Shown here piece after piece: positions 18,312-27,019 of a stretch of 64,000 bases of DNA. Position numbers and translations under genes: made by a program. Source of the DNA: Aurantiacibacter sp. MUD61 (GTDB lineage: Bacteria; Pseudomonadota; Alphaproteobacteria; Sphingomonadales; Sphingomonadaceae); assembly GCF_027912455.1 (NCBI RefSeq), contig NZ_CP115446.1, forward strand, positions 2,906,532 to 2,970,531, read 5' to 3'. The notes below the pieces were generated by a model. It saw only the letters and a list, made by a program, of their open reading frames with translations, made no database searches and was not told the origin of the DNA. Position 1 is the first letter of the stretch, and each line of letters starts with the position of its first letter.

Positions 18312-18524
18312 CACTGCCCCCCACATTCGCGCCTGCCAAAGCGCTGCATCCGTGATGCAACATTTTCCATGAAGAATCACGCCCTGAGGGCAACAATCGA
18401 CTGATTTCGGCAAAAATCACGAAACCATAAGCTAAAAATCAGGCCGATTTGGTAGCACCATAAGCCTCAAATCCCGCATCCCTCTGATCGTCCGATCCGG
18501 ACTTCACAAACGGAGGAATGAACC

Positions 18525-18890
18525 ATGACCAAGACTTTTGCTTTTGCCGCCCTCGCCGCTTTCTCGGCTCTCACGATCGCACCGGGCGCCAATGCCCAGG
18601 ATTCGCACGAAACGGCTCACAGTGGCCCCAGCGCGACAGTCGTGTTCGCCGATCTTAATTTGCAGAGCGATGCAGGCGTCGACCTGCTCGACAGCCGCAT
18701 TCGTGCTGCAGCCCAGCGGGTTTGCGGCCGCGCAGAACCCAATGCCCTTTTCGGTGGACCGGTGCGCCAGTGCATGCGCGAAACCATCGCTTCGGTTCAG
18801 CAGACCCGCAACACCGTAATCGCTGCTGCTCGCAGCGAAGACGGAACGCGCCTCGCCTACACTTCTTTCAGCGTCCAGCGCGGCAGCTGA
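18525..18890 (+). CDS. UrcA-family secreted protein
   Basis: 121 residues with a signal peptide (FAALAAFSALTIAPGANAQ). The mature protein shows the UrcA pattern: VVFADLNLQSDAGVDLLDSRI, AAQRVCG and a second Cys near residue 85. UrcA proteins are small periplasmic proteins of unknown function that are plentiful in sphingomonads and related groups. The start has a good GGAGG ribosome site. It is a single-gene unit closed by a strong terminator and faces away from the CadC-like regulator. Confidence 0.85.
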   Translation: MTKTFAFAALAAFSALTIAPGANAQDSHETAHSGPSATVVFADLNLQSDAGVDLLDSRIRAAAQRVCGRAEPNALFGGPVRQCMRETIASVQQTRNTVIAAARSEDGTRLAYTSFSVQRGS

Positions 18891-18936
18891 GCCGAAGTTC
18901 AGACCGGATCGCGTGGTAAGGCGATCCGGACAGGAA

Positions 18937-18969
18937 GGGCCCGGGGAACTACCTCCCCGGGCCCTTTTT
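18937..18969 (+). terminator. Rho-independent terminator of the UrcA gene
   Basis: GGGCCCGGGGA and TCCCCGGGCCC form an 11-bp perfect stem with the loop ACTACC, followed by five T residues (18965-18969). Confidence 0.92.
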
Positions 18970-19087
18970 GCTGTGTCGCGACGACTTGTGCCGAGCGCGC
19001 GACGGATGGCGCGTTAAGCCTGTTTCGTCGGGTTGCGGTTAATCTTCGGGACGTATTATCGCATTGGACAGGAAGGGGTCGCACCTA

Positions 19088-19444
19088 ATGAAACTATTGC
19101 TTGTTACCGCCGCGCTTGGACTTGGCGCGGTTTCGCTTCATGCGCCGGCAGAGGCCTGCATGCAGGATCGTGATTGTATCGATCGTCGCAGCGCTAAGGA
19201 GCGTGAAGCCGATGCGGCGGAGATCCGTCGGCTGAATCTCGAGCAGGCGCGCTATGTGCGCGAACGCGATGCGCGCAACGCGCCGCGGGTTCGCGCTTAC
19301 GACGAGCAGTTCGAGCGGCAGGACCAGTATCGCGAAGACATGGCGGATTACGAACGTGACCGCGCCGATTACGAGGCCGATCTGGCAGCGTGGCGGCGTG
19401 CTGTTCGCCTGTGCCGGGCGGGCCATTACGAATATTGCGATTGA
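19088..19444 (+). CDS. Small secreted charged protein, unknown function
   Basis: 118 residues. A signal peptide ([21 protein letters not shown]) is followed by CMQDRDCIDRRSAKE and a long, highly charged, probably helical stretch rich in Arg, Asp, Glu and Tyr (YREDMADYERDRADYEADLAAW), ending CRAGHYEYC. Four cysteines, two at each end of the charged helix, could pair in the periplasm. I recognise no family. The ATG at 19088 is chosen because it begins the signal peptide; the longer frame from 19064 does not improve it. Confidence 0.6.
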   Translation: MKLLLVTAALGLGAVSLHAPAEACMQDRDCIDRRSAKEREADAAEIRRLNLEQARYVRERDARNAPRVRAYDEQFERQDQYREDMADYERDRADYEADLAAWRRAVRLCRAGHYEYCD

Positions 19445-19503
19445 TCGCTCTGGCAGGCCGGAGCGCCTAGCCATAAAAGCGACCGCGTGGCATGGGGCGA
19501 GCC

Positions 19504-20037
19504 ATGTCCAGCCGCCGCCTGTTCGTTGCTTTGCGCCCTCCTGAAGAGGTCTGCGACATCCTTCTCGACACGATGGAAGGCGTCGCGGGAGCGCGCTGGC
19601 AGGATGCCGACAACCTCCACATTACCCTTCGCTTCATCGGCGAGGTGGATCGGCACATGTTCGACGATGTTGTGACGGCGCTGGACAGTGTGCCCATCGC
19701 GCCTTTCGACGTCAGGATTGCAGGTGTCGGGCAATTCGAGACAAAGCGCAGGCCGACTGCGATCTGGGCGCGAGTGGAGCCATCCGATGGGCTCCGCAAT
19801 TTGCAGCATTCGGTTGAAATGGCCTGTCGCCGCGCGGCGCTGGAGCCGGTGACCCGCAAATTCGTGCCTCACATCACCCTTGCGCGGCTCAGCTCAGGAA
19901 GTGCACCAATCGCGGGCTGGATCGCGCAGCATAGTGATCTGGCAATTGGCCCATGGCGGGCAGAGGGCTTTGCGCTTTACGAGAGCAATTTGACGCCTCA
20001 GGGCGCAATTTACGAGCAAATTGAGACATTTGGCTGA
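19504..20037 (+). CDS. thpR: RNA 2',3'-cyclic phosphodiesterase
   Basis: 177-residue 2H phosphoesterase of the LigT/ThpR group, which opens 2',3'-cyclic phosphates to 2'-phosphates and can ligate tRNA halves. The two H-x-T/S-x motifs are present: NLHITLRFIGEV at about residue 38 and FVPHITLARLS at about 121. The N-terminus RRLFVALRPPEEV is typical. The ATG at 19504 is used; a start at 19492 would add four residues and neither has a strong ribosome site. The neighbours are unrelated. Confidence 0.9.
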   Translation: MSSRRLFVALRPPEEVCDILLDTMEGVAGARWQDADNLHITLRFIGEVDRHMFDDVVTALDSVPIAPFDVRIAGVGQFETKRRPTAIWARVEPSDGLRNLQHSVEMACRRAALEPVTRKFVPHITLARLSSGSAPIAGWIAQHSDLAIGPWRAEGFALYESNLTPQGAIYEQIETFG

Positions 20038-20217
20038 CCGCAGAATGCGCTTCGCAGCGCCGGAACAGCGCAAGCGCTAAGGCCAGACCGTGGGCTCAAT
20101 CGGACGAAGCGTGGACCGAGCGCGGCTCTCAGCCGTTGATAGGTTGAAGACGCACACTAACGGGCATGTTTTAGCATTCGAAATCCGCGCATCGCCCAGA
20201 AAGAAAACAAAACCGTC

Positions 20218-21078
20218 ATGTCCGACGACAAAACAGGGCCGATCATTGCTAAGCGACTGCCTGCAGAAGGCACCGAAGGGGCGACGCATCCACCACCCTC
20301 GCCGCCCGAGAAGCCGCGCACGCCTGAGCAAAAAGAAATGAGCAAACTCGCGCGCTGGATGCGTGGCGAGATGGTTCGTGAACTCGTTCGCCGAATGCGC
20401 CGGAAGAGCAAGTCTTTGGACAATCGCCGGGGTAAGCGTAAAACCGCTCTCGCGCTGTCCGCCGGTATTATGGCCTTGAGCCCCGGCGCAGTCGAATATG
20501 GTCGCCAGGCTCCCACACATACGGTCGCTGAAGCGGCGATTGACGCCATGAAATACCGCGTAGATGCCGATCAGCTATCCGTCAGCGAGGCGATGAAGGA
20601 AGCTTTGGCCGAGGAAGAGGGTGTCATGCTTACGGTCTATCGTGACGTCGCGGGCTATCCCACTGTCGGGGTCGGCCACCTTGTCCGTCCTGCAGACAAT
20701 CTGAAGGTCGGAGATACCATAACTTATGAGCAGGCCATCGCATTCCTCGAAAAGGATATCCGGCACGCCGAAGAGGCTGTGAAAAGGCTGGTCGGTGACC
20801 TGCCGCTTTATCAGTACGAATTCGACGCTTTGGTGGACCTCGTTTACAATGTCGGCGAAGGCAATGTTTCGGAAGACAAGAGCCCGAAGCTCAACGTCGC
20901 GATCAAGGCAGGCGATTATCAGGGTATTGCAGATGAATTGCGGTACCACACAGCAGCGGGATCGAAGGCGAATGGCCTGATCTATCGCTCGGAGCGTCGT
21001 CAGGCCATTTTCACTGATGCTGCATACGGCGACCCGCGCCCGATCGAAATCAGTGTATCGGGCGAAGTGTCCGCCTGA
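20218..21078 (+). CDS. Membrane-anchored GH24 lysozyme-like muramidase
   Basis: 286 residues. The first 75 are basic and Pro-rich, then a single hydrophobic segment (TALALSAGIMALSPGAV, about 76-92), then a glycoside hydrolase family 24 domain with the triad E134-(8)-D143-(5)-T149 in EEEGVMLTVYRDVAGYPTVGVGH. The family cleaves the MurNAc-GlcNAc bond, usually in phage endolysins. The cytoplasmic tail plus membrane segment suggests a signal-anchor protein acting in the periplasm. No holin, spanin or other phage gene is nearby, so this is a domesticated host gene or a lone remnant. Confidence 0.8.
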   Translation: MSDDKTGPIIAKRLPAEGTEGATHPPPSPPEKPRTPEQKEMSKLARWMRGEMVRELVRRMRRKSKSLDNRRGKRKTALALSAGIMALSPGAVEYGRQAPTHTVAEAAIDAMKYRVDADQLSVSEAMKEALAEEEGVMLTVYRDVAGYPTVGVGHLVRPADNLKVGDTITYEQAIAFLEKDIRHAEEAVKRLVGDLPLYQYEFDALVDLVYNVGEGNVSEDKSPKLNVAIKAGDYQGIADELRYHTAAGSKANGLIYRSERRQAIFTDAAYGDPRPIEISVSGEVSA

Positions 21079-21122
21079 TAAAGCCGATTTCCAATCGAAA
21101 CACGCATGAAGTGAAGAGCGGT

Positions 21123-21818
21123 ATGCCCGGTGCTTCCCTCACAACCAATGGTAGAACGTCAGCGCGCCTCGGCGCGTTGGCGGCGCTGCTCATGCTCGGC
21201 GCGTGCGGATTTATCACGGACGGGGCTGACGTCCCGCCAGAGAGTGAAACCTCGAGCACCGCTGCCCTGCCCGATTATGTGACTCAAGCTCAGGCGAATA
21301 ACCAAGCGGATTGCCTGACTGATCTGTGGGCGGAAAAACCAAATCCCGATCGCGAATTCGATCTCGCCAATGATCGTGTCGAGGGCGGCTCGATATCCTG
21401 CGCCACAGGGACAACACCCAGCGAATTCGAAGCCATGCTGGCAGACATAAGGCAAGCAGCATCAGCGCAGGATCGCGCCGCCCTGCTCGGCGAAATCGAG
21501 GTGCCGCTCCTATTCATCGACCATGCCGGCGAGCGACGCGATATGCCGGAGGCGGTGGAGATCGAGGCACATTTCGATGAAATCTTCCCGCCCGAGATGC
21601 TCGAGCTGCTGCAGCGGATCGAACTGGGCGACATGACTGTCGTCCCCGATCAGGGCGGCTTTTTCGAACTGGGTTCGGTGTGGCTGGTAGCGACCGAACG
21701 TGGGGGCAGGCCGCGTCTGCGCACGGTCAACCGGCAGGCGCTCAACGAAGCAATCATCGCCGCGGCCAATGAAGAGGCCGAAACGCTCCCGCCTGCCGAA
21801 TTGACGCCTGCCGAGTAG
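21123..21818 (+). CDS. Putative lipoprotein, unknown function
   Basis: 231 residues with a lipoprotein signal (ALAALLMLGAC, Cys at about residue 27 with a preceding LGA lipobox). The mature part is acidic and contains two further cysteines (ADCLTDLW and ISCATG) but no motif I recognise. The start ATG at 21123 is the first good methionine; a GTG at 21111 is possible. It follows the lysozyme gene by about 45 bases on the same strand and could be co-transcribed. Confidence 0.6.
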   Translation: MPGASLTTNGRTSARLGALAALLMLGACGFITDGADVPPESETSSTAALPDYVTQAQANNQADCLTDLWAEKPNPDREFDLANDRVEGGSISCATGTTPSEFEAMLADIRQAASAQDRAALLGEIEVPLLFIDHAGERRDMPEAVEIEAHFDEIFPPEMLELLQRIELGDMTVVPDQGGFFELGSVWLVATERGGRPRLRTVNRQALNEAIIAAANEEAETLPPAELTPAE

Positions 21819-21956
21819 GGTGAGCGTAACCCCCACCCCTCGTTCAGCACCTTGGCAGCTTGGCCTGCTATGAGTAGATGTTCGTTTCAATGGAAACCGG
21901 GCGAGTCCTTCGCCCGGCCCGCCACAACCAGAAGAAAGATGAGAGGCCGCCCGAAT

Positions 21957-24155
21957 ATGAAATCGCGCCTGTTAGCCACCACAATGATTATCGCCGCAAC
22001 CACTGCGTGCGCCACCCCGCAGGAGACCGAAATGGCATCCTTGCCCGGAACCGCAACTGTCGATTACGACCCCGAAATTCCTCAAGCGACCAGCATCTTT
22101 GCCGAGCTGTCTCCGCTTTACATGCACGCCCCGCAATTCGACCAGATCGAAGACAGCGAGTGGCAGGGCATTATCGAAGAAGCGATCGCGATCCAGCTCG
22201 CCGAAGTGGAAGCCATCGCCAACAACCCGAACCCGCCGACGATGACAAACACCCTCGTCGCCATGGAGCGTTCGGGACAGGTCTTCTCGCGCAGCTATGG
22301 CGCGTTCAGCCAGATCGTTTCGGCGAACATCAACGACACGATAGCCGAAACCGATGCCGCCCTTGCCCCGCAGATCGCGGCGATGAGCGACAGCATCTAC
22401 CTGAACCCCGAACTCTTCGACCGCGTCCGCACGATTTACGACAACCGCGCAGCGATGGCGATGACGCCCGAAGATGCGATGCTGCTGGAAGTCTATTACA
22501 ACCGCTTCGTGCATGGCGGCGCGCTGCTGGGCGATGCCGAGCAGGCCGAACTGCGCACGATCAATGAGCGGCTTTCCTCGCTCTCGTCCGAGATTTCCCA
22601 GCTGATCACGCGCGGCCAGAACGATGCTGCCATCGTCGTGGAATCGCGTGAAGAGCTTGCCGGTCTTTCCGATGGCCAGATCGCCGCTGCCGCCGCGCTT
22701 GCTGCGGATCGCGGGCATGACGGGCATTATATGCTCACCGTCAGCAACACGACTGGCGTTCCGATCATCTCGCAGCTCGACAATCGCGATGTGCGTGAGC
22801 GCATCTATCGCGCCAGCGTCGATCGCAACCAGTCGGGCGAGAATTCGACCCTGCCGCTGATCCAGGAAGTGATCACCCTGCGCAATCGCCGCGCCCAGCT
22901 GTTCGGCGAGCCGACGCATGCCAATTGGCAGATGTACGATCGCATGGTGTCCGATCCGGCAACGGCCATCGGTTTCATGACCGACATGGTCCCGGCCCTG
23001 CGCGCTACGCAGGAACGCGAGGCTGCCGTACTGCAGGATCGCATCGAACAGGACGGCCACGACTTTAATCTCGCCCCGTGGGATTGGGAATATTACGCTG
23101 AGATCGTCCGCCAGGAACGCTACGCCCTCGATAATGAAGAGATCAAACAGTACTTCGTCGTCGACCGCGTGCTGGAAGATGGCATCTTCTACATGGCGGG
23201 CGAGCTTTACGGCCTGACCTTTGAAGAGCGTAACGACATCCCGACCTACCATCCGGATGTCAGCGTCTACACCGTCTTCCACGATGGTGAGCCGATTGCG
23301 CTGTTCTATTTCGACCCGATGCAGCGTGACAGCAAGCGTGGCGGTGCGTGGATGAGCAATTTCGTGGAACAGAGCCATCTGCTTGGCCTGCGCCCTGTCG
23401 TCACCAATACGCAGAATGTCGCGCCGCCCGCTCCGGGTGAACCGGCACTCGCCACGTGGGACGATGTGCAAACGATGTTCCACGAATTCGGCCATGCGCT
23501 GCACGGCATCTTTGCCGATCAGCAGTATCCCTCGCTTTCGGGCACGAACACGGCGCGCGACTGGGTGGAATTCCCCAGCCAGTTCCATGAGAATTTCGCG
23601 GCCCTGCCCGAAGTCCTCCAGCGCTATGCACGCCATCACGAAACGGGCGAAGTCATTCCGATGGAACTGGTCGAAGCGATCAATCGCGCCGGCCGGTTCA
23701 ACCAGGGCCACAGCTTTGGCGAGGTGATCGCCGCATCGCTGCTGGACATGGAATGGCACTCGATGGACCCGAACACCCGTGTCGACGATGTGATGGGCTT
23801 CGAAGCCGCCGCGCTTGAGCGGATCGGCCTGCGCAGCGACCTCGTGCCGCCGCGCTACAAGACGCCGTACTACCGTCACATCTTCGAGCACGGCTATGAT
23901 GCGGGCTATTACGCCTACACCTGGACGGAAATGCTGCATCACGATGCGTACAGCTATGTCGAGGCCAATGGCGGCATGACCCGCGAAATGGGCGACCACA
24001 TCGTGGACAGCTTCCTCGGCCAGGGCCACTCGAAGACTTACGAACAGATGTTCCGTGACTTCACTGGCCGCGACCCGCGCGTCGAGCCGCTGCTCGAAGC
24101 GCGTGGACTGATCCCGGGCGACACCGAGCCTGCCGGGGCCGAGGGCGTTCAGTAA
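21957..24155 (+). CDS. M3-family metallopeptidase (oligopeptidase A/Dcp-like), lipoprotein
   Basis: Zinc peptidase of 732 residues. The catalytic HEXXH motif is in MFHEFGHALHG at about residue 509, with the downstream Glu in the HENFAALPEVL region; flanking segments (FYFDPMQRDSKRGGAWM; YYAYTWTEMLHHDAY) are typical of the M3 family, which trims short peptides or dipeptides. The N-terminus LLATTMIIAATTAC is a lipobox, so the enzyme is probably membrane-tethered in the periplasm, as for Dcp relatives in this group. The ATG at 21957 is chosen because the signal begins there. A terminator follows. Confidence 0.93.
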   Translation: MKSRLLATTMIIAATTACATPQETEMASLPGTATVDYDPEIPQATSIFAELSPLYMHAPQFDQIEDSEWQGIIEEAIAIQLAEVEAIANNPNPPTMTNTLVAMERSGQVFSRSYGAFSQIVSANINDTIAETDAALAPQIAAMSDSIYLNPELFDRVRTIYDNRAAMAMTPEDAMLLEVYYNRFVHGGALLGDAEQAELRTINERLSSLSSEISQLITRGQNDAAIVVESREELAGLSDGQIAAAAALAADRGHDGHYMLTVSNTTGVPIISQLDNRDVRERIYRASVDRNQSGENSTLPLIQEVITLRNRRAQLFGEPTHANWQMYDRMVSDPATAIGFMTDMVPALRATQEREAAVLQDRIEQDGHDFNLAPWDWEYYAEIVRQERYALDNEEIKQYFVVDRVLEDGIFYMAGELYGLTFEERNDIPTYHPDVSVYTVFHDGEPIALFYFDPMQRDSKRGGAWMSNFVEQSHLLGLRPVVTNTQNVAPPAPGEPALATWDDVQTMFHEFGHALHGIFADQQYPSLSGTNTARDWVEFPSQFHENFAALPEVLQRYARHHETGEVIPMELVEAINRAGRFNQGHSFGEVIAASLLDMEWHSMDPNTRVDDVMGFEAAALERIGLRSDLVPPRYKTPYYRHIFEHGYDAGYYAYTWTEMLHHDAYSYVEANGGMTREMGDHIVDSFLGQGHSKTYEQMFRDFTGRDPRVEPLLEARGLIPGDTEPAGAEGVQ

Positions 24156-24179
24156 GTTTCTTAAGACGCACAAGAAGAA

Positions 24180-24212
24180 GGGCCGTCGGAGCGATCCGGC
24201 GGCCCTTTCTTC
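24180..24212. terminator. Bidirectional terminator between the M3 peptidase and btu operon
   Basis: GGGCCGTCGG (24180-24189) pairs with CCGGCGGCCC (24196-24205) around AGCGAT. TTTCTTC follows on the plus strand and CTTCTTCTT on the minus strand, so it can serve both convergent units. Nearly the same hairpin ends the ribosomal operon at 49846-49871. Confidence 0.85.
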
Positions 24213-24220
24213 GTCCGGAA

Positions 24221-24514
24221 CTACAGCTTCCCGCGCAGCCGCAGGGACGTGCGATTGAGCTCGGTAAGGTCCTCATCACCCGCGAGTGCTCGTTCGCCCA
24301 ATGCGATTGCCTGTTCGAGCAGCTTTCGATCGGCATTGCGATAGGCGGGTGCTGCGATCACTTCACGCCATGGCTGGCCGCAGGCGTTATCGAGCAGGAT
24401 GCGCTGGAAGCAATGGTCGAAGCGAACGGGCCAGTCCTTCTCCGGCGCGGCGGCGGGCATTTGCTCGCGCGTCAGGGCAAACCAGCGCTGTTCCAGAGGC
24501 TCATGATCGCTCAC
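24221..24514 (-). CDS. Small protein at the end of the btu operon
   Basis: 97 residues, no signal peptide. It contains WPVRFDHCFQRILLDNACGQPWREV and an alanine-rich helix (LEQAIALGERALAG). I recall sphingomonad homologues carrying the name GCN5-related N-acetyltransferase, but no acetyl-CoA motif is visible here, so I treat that label as unsafe. The GTG start at 24514 overlaps the btuD stop (GTGA), so it is coupled to cobalamin transport genes; a job in cobalamin use or salvage is inference. Confidence 0.65.
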   Translation of the reverse strand: MSDHEPLEQRWFALTREQMPAAAPEKDWPVRFDHCFQRILLDNACGQPWREVIAAPAYRNADRKLLEQAIALGERALAGDEDLTELNRTSLRLRGKL

Positions 24515-25254
24515 CCGTGAACGACGATTGCCTTTTCGCCCGGTTCCCCGATCCAGCGGCTTTGCACACCCCAAACGCGGTCGACGACATCCGAGGCGAG
24601 CGCAATTTCAGGCCTGTCATCCGCTACGCATCGGCCCTCGCTCAATACCAGCACCCGGTCCGCATGGTTTATCGCGAGCGACAGATCGTGCAGCACCAGA
24701 ACGACGCCGCAGCCCGCATCGGCTTCGTCGCGCAGCACCTTCAGCATGGTGTGCTGGTGGGCGATATCCAGCGCGGCGAGCGGTTCATCGGCGAGGATCC
24801 ATTGCGGGGTCCCGGCGAGCACGCGAGCGAGCAAGGCGCGGGCTTTCTCTCCGCCCGACAGTGTCGAGACGGGGCGATCCGCGAAGGCGTCGAGATCGCA
24901 GACACCCATCGCCTGACGGATCTCCGCATCGCCTGCATCGCCGTGCGGCAGGCGGCCCAGCGCGATAAGGTTGGCGACGGACACATCCCACGCCACCTGC
25001 GCCAATTGCGGCAGATAGCCGATATTGCGCGCGCGGGTGAGCGGATGCATCGCTGCGATGTCGCGTTCGCTCAGCTTCACTGATCCAGATGACGCCTCGA
25101 CCAAATTCGCCATCGCCGACAGCAACGTGGATTTGCCCGCGCCATTGGGACCGCAAATCGCGGTGATATCGCCTGGCATCAGAGCGCAACTGATATCGTC
25201 GAGCACGCGCTTGTTGCCGCGCTCAACGGATAGGTTTTCGCAGGCGAGCATCAT
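24511..25254 (-). CDS. btuD: Cobalamin ABC transporter ATP-binding protein
   Basis: 247 residues. Walker A GPNGAGKSTLL, Q-loop GYLPQLAQVAW, signature LSGGEKARALLARVLAG and Walker B WILADEPLAALD are complete, followed by the switch His in LVLHDLSLAINHAD. It powers import through BtuC. The true start is the ATG at 25254, in an ATGA overlap with btuC; the longer upstream frame runs through btuC. The partner genes and the riboswitch make cobalamin (or cobinamide) the likely cargo rather than iron siderophores, which use the same FecE-type ATPases. Confidence 0.9.
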   Translation of the reverse strand: MMLACENLSVERGNKRVLDDISCALMPGDITAICGPNGAGKSTLLSAMANLVEASSGSVKLSERDIAAMHPLTRARNIGYLPQLAQVAWDVSVANLIALGRLPHGDAGDAEIRQAMGVCDLDAFADRPVSTLSGGEKARALLARVLAGTPQWILADEPLAALDIAHQHTMLKVLRDEADAGCGVVLVLHDLSLAINHADRVLVLSEGRCVADDRPEIALASDVVDRVWGVQSRWIGEPGEKAIVVHG

Positions 25255-26216
25255 GCCAGTCCTCTGCGCATTCGTAGCAACAGATAGAGGAAGAACGGCG
25301 CGCCGATCAGGCTTAGCGCTATACCGAGCCGCAGTTCTGTCACCAGCGGCAATATGCGGCACACGACATCCGCCACCAGCACCAGCAGGGCGCCTGCGAG
25401 TGCGCTCGGCACGATCAGGCTGGACGGGCGCTTGTCGGTCAGCGGGCGCACGAGGTGCGGCACGATCAGGCCGACAAAGCCGATGATCCCGGCCACGGCC
25501 ACGCCGCTGCCCACGGTGAGGCCGGTGCCGAGCACCATCGCCCACATCAGCCTGCGCGGATTGACGCCGAGCGAGCGCGCGGCCTCTTCTCCCAGTGTCA
25601 GGGCATCGAGAGATTTACCGGCGCGCCACAGTACGAGAACTCCAGCGAGGATCAGCGGTGCGGCGAGTGTCACATCATCCCAGCTGCGGTCGGTGAGCGC
25701 CCCCATCAGCCAGGTGACGATGCTGCTCATGGCAAAGGCATTGGGCGCAAGGCTGATCGCAAGGCTTGTCAGCGCGCCTGCAAGGCTGGCGATCATCATC
25801 CCGGCGAGCGTGAAAAGCGCAATACCATGGGCCGGATTGGCGGTGCGCCCGGCTATCAGTGCGAGCAGCGCCATCGCTCCGCAAGCCCCGGCAAGCGCGG
25901 AGCCGGTGAGGATGACGGTCGATGCCGTGCCCAGCCAGATTGCCATCACCGCACCGAAGGCCGCGCCCGGAGCAATCCCGAACAGGCCCGGATCGGCGAG
26001 CGGATTGCGCAGATAGCCCTGCATCGCCGCGCCCGCCGCGCCCAGTCCTCCGCCAATCACCACCGCCAATACCGCGCGCGGCAACCGCAGCTCGGCGAGG
26101 ATCAGTGCCGCATTGCCAGTGCCGCCCGCCGGATCGATCCACACCCGCCCTGCGAGAAGGGAAAGCGGTATGGCGATGAGCAACAGCACGCCAAAGGTGA
26201 GCGATGCGCGGGTCAT
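25251..26216 (-). CDS. btuC: Cobalamin ABC transporter permease (FecCD family)
   Basis: 321-residue inner-membrane permease with about ten hydrophobic helices. Typical FecCD stretches are ELRLPRAVLAVVIGGGLGAAGAAMQGYLRNPLADPGLFGI, split here by family-conserved glycines, and LGVNPRRLMWAMVLGTGLTV with the VAGIIGFVGLIVPHLVR loop that contacts the ATPase. The ATG at 26216 overlaps the btuF stop by an ATGA; the next gene overlaps in the same way. Confidence 0.9.
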   Translation of the reverse strand: MTRASLTFGVLLLIAIPLSLLAGRVWIDPAGGTGNAALILAELRLPRAVLAVVIGGGLGAAGAAMQGYLRNPLADPGLFGIAPGAAFGAVMAIWLGTASTVILTGSALAGACGAMALLALIAGRTANPAHGIALFTLAGMMIASLAGALTSLAISLAPNAFAMSSIVTWLMGALTDRSWDDVTLAAPLILAGVLVLWRAGKSLDALTLGEEAARSLGVNPRRLMWAMVLGTGLTVGSGVAVAGIIGFVGLIVPHLVRPLTDKRPSSLIVPSALAGALLVLVADVVCRILPLVTELRLGIALSLIGAPFFLYLLLRMRRGLA

Positions 26217-27019
26217 CCCACTTGTCGCCTGATTTCGAGCAGGCGCTGCAGCGCGCGGGGAATTGTCGGGCCACCGCAATAGAGGAGCGAGGAATCCAGG
26301 CTGTGCCGCTCCACTCCGCCAACCTCACTCAGCACCGGGTGCTCCAGCATCCGAGTATCGCCCGCTGCAATCACCACCTGCGGCGGATCGGCAAGCACTT
26401 GCTCCAGCGGCAGATAGGCCCCCTGCCCTAGACCGCGCGCGGCGGAGAGACTGGAAAAACCTGCGTTCTCAAGCATCGCATGGGCAAGCGATTGCTCACC
26501 GGGCACAATATCGCCCTGCTGTATCAGCAGCGCCCGAATGCGCTCTCCCTGCCAGCCGAGGCCTTCCCATTGGTCTTGCAATCGCACAGACATGATCGCA
26601 GCGGAGTGATCATTCCCTGTGGCCGCACCCAGCGCCTCTATCTGCGCGGCGCTTTCTTCGACGCTTGAAACAATGCCGATCGTCTCCACGCGAATGCCCG
26701 CCTGCTCGAAAGCGCGGCGCGTGGCAGGGGCCATGAAGATATCGCCCACCACCATGTCGGGCGAGAGAGCGATCACTTCCTCTGCCGTTCCGCCGGTGCT
26801 GGCATAGCGCGCCGCGTCCTCTGCCAGCATGGAGCTGGCGGAGGGATCGTGGCTGTAATGCGATATCGCCAGAAGCTGCCCCGGCGCGGTGATCTCGGCA
26901 AGGATCGCATCCGCGCAGGGATTTAGGCTGACAATGGTGGGATGTTCGGCACTCGCCCGCTCAGTCCCGAGCTGGGAACACCCCGCCAGCGTCAGCAGCA
27001 AGGCGACGGCCAGTCTCAC
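26213..27019 (-). CDS. btuF: Cobalamin-binding periplasmic protein
   Basis: 268 residues, a lipoprotein by its LLLTLAGC lipobox, so probably tethered to the membrane facing the periplasm. The mature protein follows the class III solute-binding pattern: HPTIVSLNPCADAILAEI, RYASTGGTAEEVIALSPDMVVGD and VSSVEESAAQIEALGAATG. It hands cobalamin to BtuC. The GTG start at 27019 overlaps the TGA of btuB. The order btuB-btuF-btuC-btuD behind a cobalamin riboswitch supports the substrate. Confidence 0.88.
   Translation of the reverse strand: MRLAVALLLTLAGCSQLGTERASAEHPTIVSLNPCADAILAEITAPGQLLAISHYSHDPSASSMLAEDAARYASTGGTAEEVIALSPDMVVGDIFMAPATRRAFEQAGIRVETIGIVSSVEESAAQIEALGAATGNDHSAAIMSVRLQDQWEGLGWQGERIRALLIQQGDIVPGEQSLAHAMLENAGFSSLSAARGLGQGAYLPLEQVLADPPQVVIAAGDTRMLEHPVLSEVGGVERHSLDSSLLYCGGPTIPRALQRLLEIRRQVG

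Noticed and set aside
9456..21078. Prophage remnant suggested by a terminase-like protein and a lysozyme
   Set aside because: They are 10 kb apart, with uvrA and other core genes between, and no capsid, tail, integrase or attachment site is seen.
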